Assembly: GCF_015694465.1 (NCBI RefSeq)
Contig: NZ_JADQDO010000003.1
Span: 1 to 64,000 of the forward strand
Source: Microvirga alba
GTDB lineage: Bacteria > Pseudomonadota > Alphaproteobacteria > Rhizobiales > Beijerinckiaceae
Length of the DNA stretch: 64,000 nt
Direction: 5' to 3'
This document shows, one piece after another, positions 63,999-64,000 of this stretch. Numbering within the stretch: position 1 is the stretch's first letter; the number at the start of each line of letters is the position of its first letter. The position numbers and the translations under genes were made by a program. The notes below the pieces were generated by a model. The model did no database searches. It saw only the letters and a list, made by a program, of their open reading frames with translations, and had not been told where the DNA came from.

Positions 63999-64000
63999 GG

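Overview
The window is high-GC chromosomal DNA from an alphaproteobacterium, most likely a Hyphomicrobiales (Rhizobiales) member near Microvirga, Methylobacterium or Bosea. Evidence is the porin of the Rhizobiales type, the CtrA-like TTAA-N7-TTAA site, the Usg, DUF3126 and DUF6867 families, the IscU-like scaffold with His in place of the third Cys, and the thrS/yidD/iscU/folE/hisI neighbourhood. The genus is inferred from remembered family patterns, not from a search.

Layout. 1-5 kb: the start of tuf (minus, cut by the window edge), a lipoprotein, tRNA-Gly and tRNA-Tyr, the rRNA methyltransferase rlmB, an MHS-type transporter, tRNA-Thr and a small lipoprotein. 5-16 kb: a second SpoU methyltransferase, an exported metallo-beta-lactamase-fold enzyme, cutA, nadK, a MaoC/CitE-like pair, an acetyltransferase, a nitroreductase/flavin reductase pair, a large YfhO-like membrane protein and a CBS-BON fusion. 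16.5-24 kb: thrS, yidD, an unplaced radical SAM enzyme, an IscU-like scaffold, folE, hisI, an MFS transporter and a patatin. 24-33 kb: a CBS protein, a rhomboid protease, a LapG-like cysteine peptidase behind a CtrA-like site, gamma carbonic anhydrase, cysE, a crotonase, small enzymes and tRNA-Leu. 33.0-35.2 kb: a low-GC mini-island. 35-52.6 kb: comB-like phosphatase, porin, acyl-CoA synthetase, gpt, cinA-like, sfsA, an FkbM methyltransferase, map-radC, exoD-usg, a patatin lipoprotein, a formyltransferase and a large RTX protein. 52.8-58.5 kb: a complete branched-chain amino acid ABC operon (livH-M-G-F, DUF6867, substrate-binding protein). 58.5-64 kb: DUF1203, ccdA, a P1 peptidase, a DadA-like oxidoreductase, rpe and an unrecognised protein at the edge.

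Most of the window is ordinary core metabolism. The part that stands out is the roughly 2.1 kb segment directly behind tRNA-Leu(TAA). It is visibly AT-richer and codes for two unrecognised proteins in an operon: one with a possible restriction/EVE-like N-terminal region and a C-terminal membrane anchor, and a small membrane protein with a polar tail. It ends at an imperfect copy (CCCCCGCGTCAGCACCA) of the tRNA 3' end (CCCCCGCCGTCCGCACCA), and CTACAA hexamers cluster at its edges. This looks like a tRNA-integrated cargo element without its own integrase and is the best candidate here for an undescribed system, possibly phage defence.

Other structure worth noting: three copies of a long inverted-repeat element (GTCATTCCGGG...CGGAACCCA) each lie exactly between convergent genes. 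A different inverted repeat does the same at 60.9-61.0 kb. A 19-codon ORF overlaps the start of the radical SAM gene.
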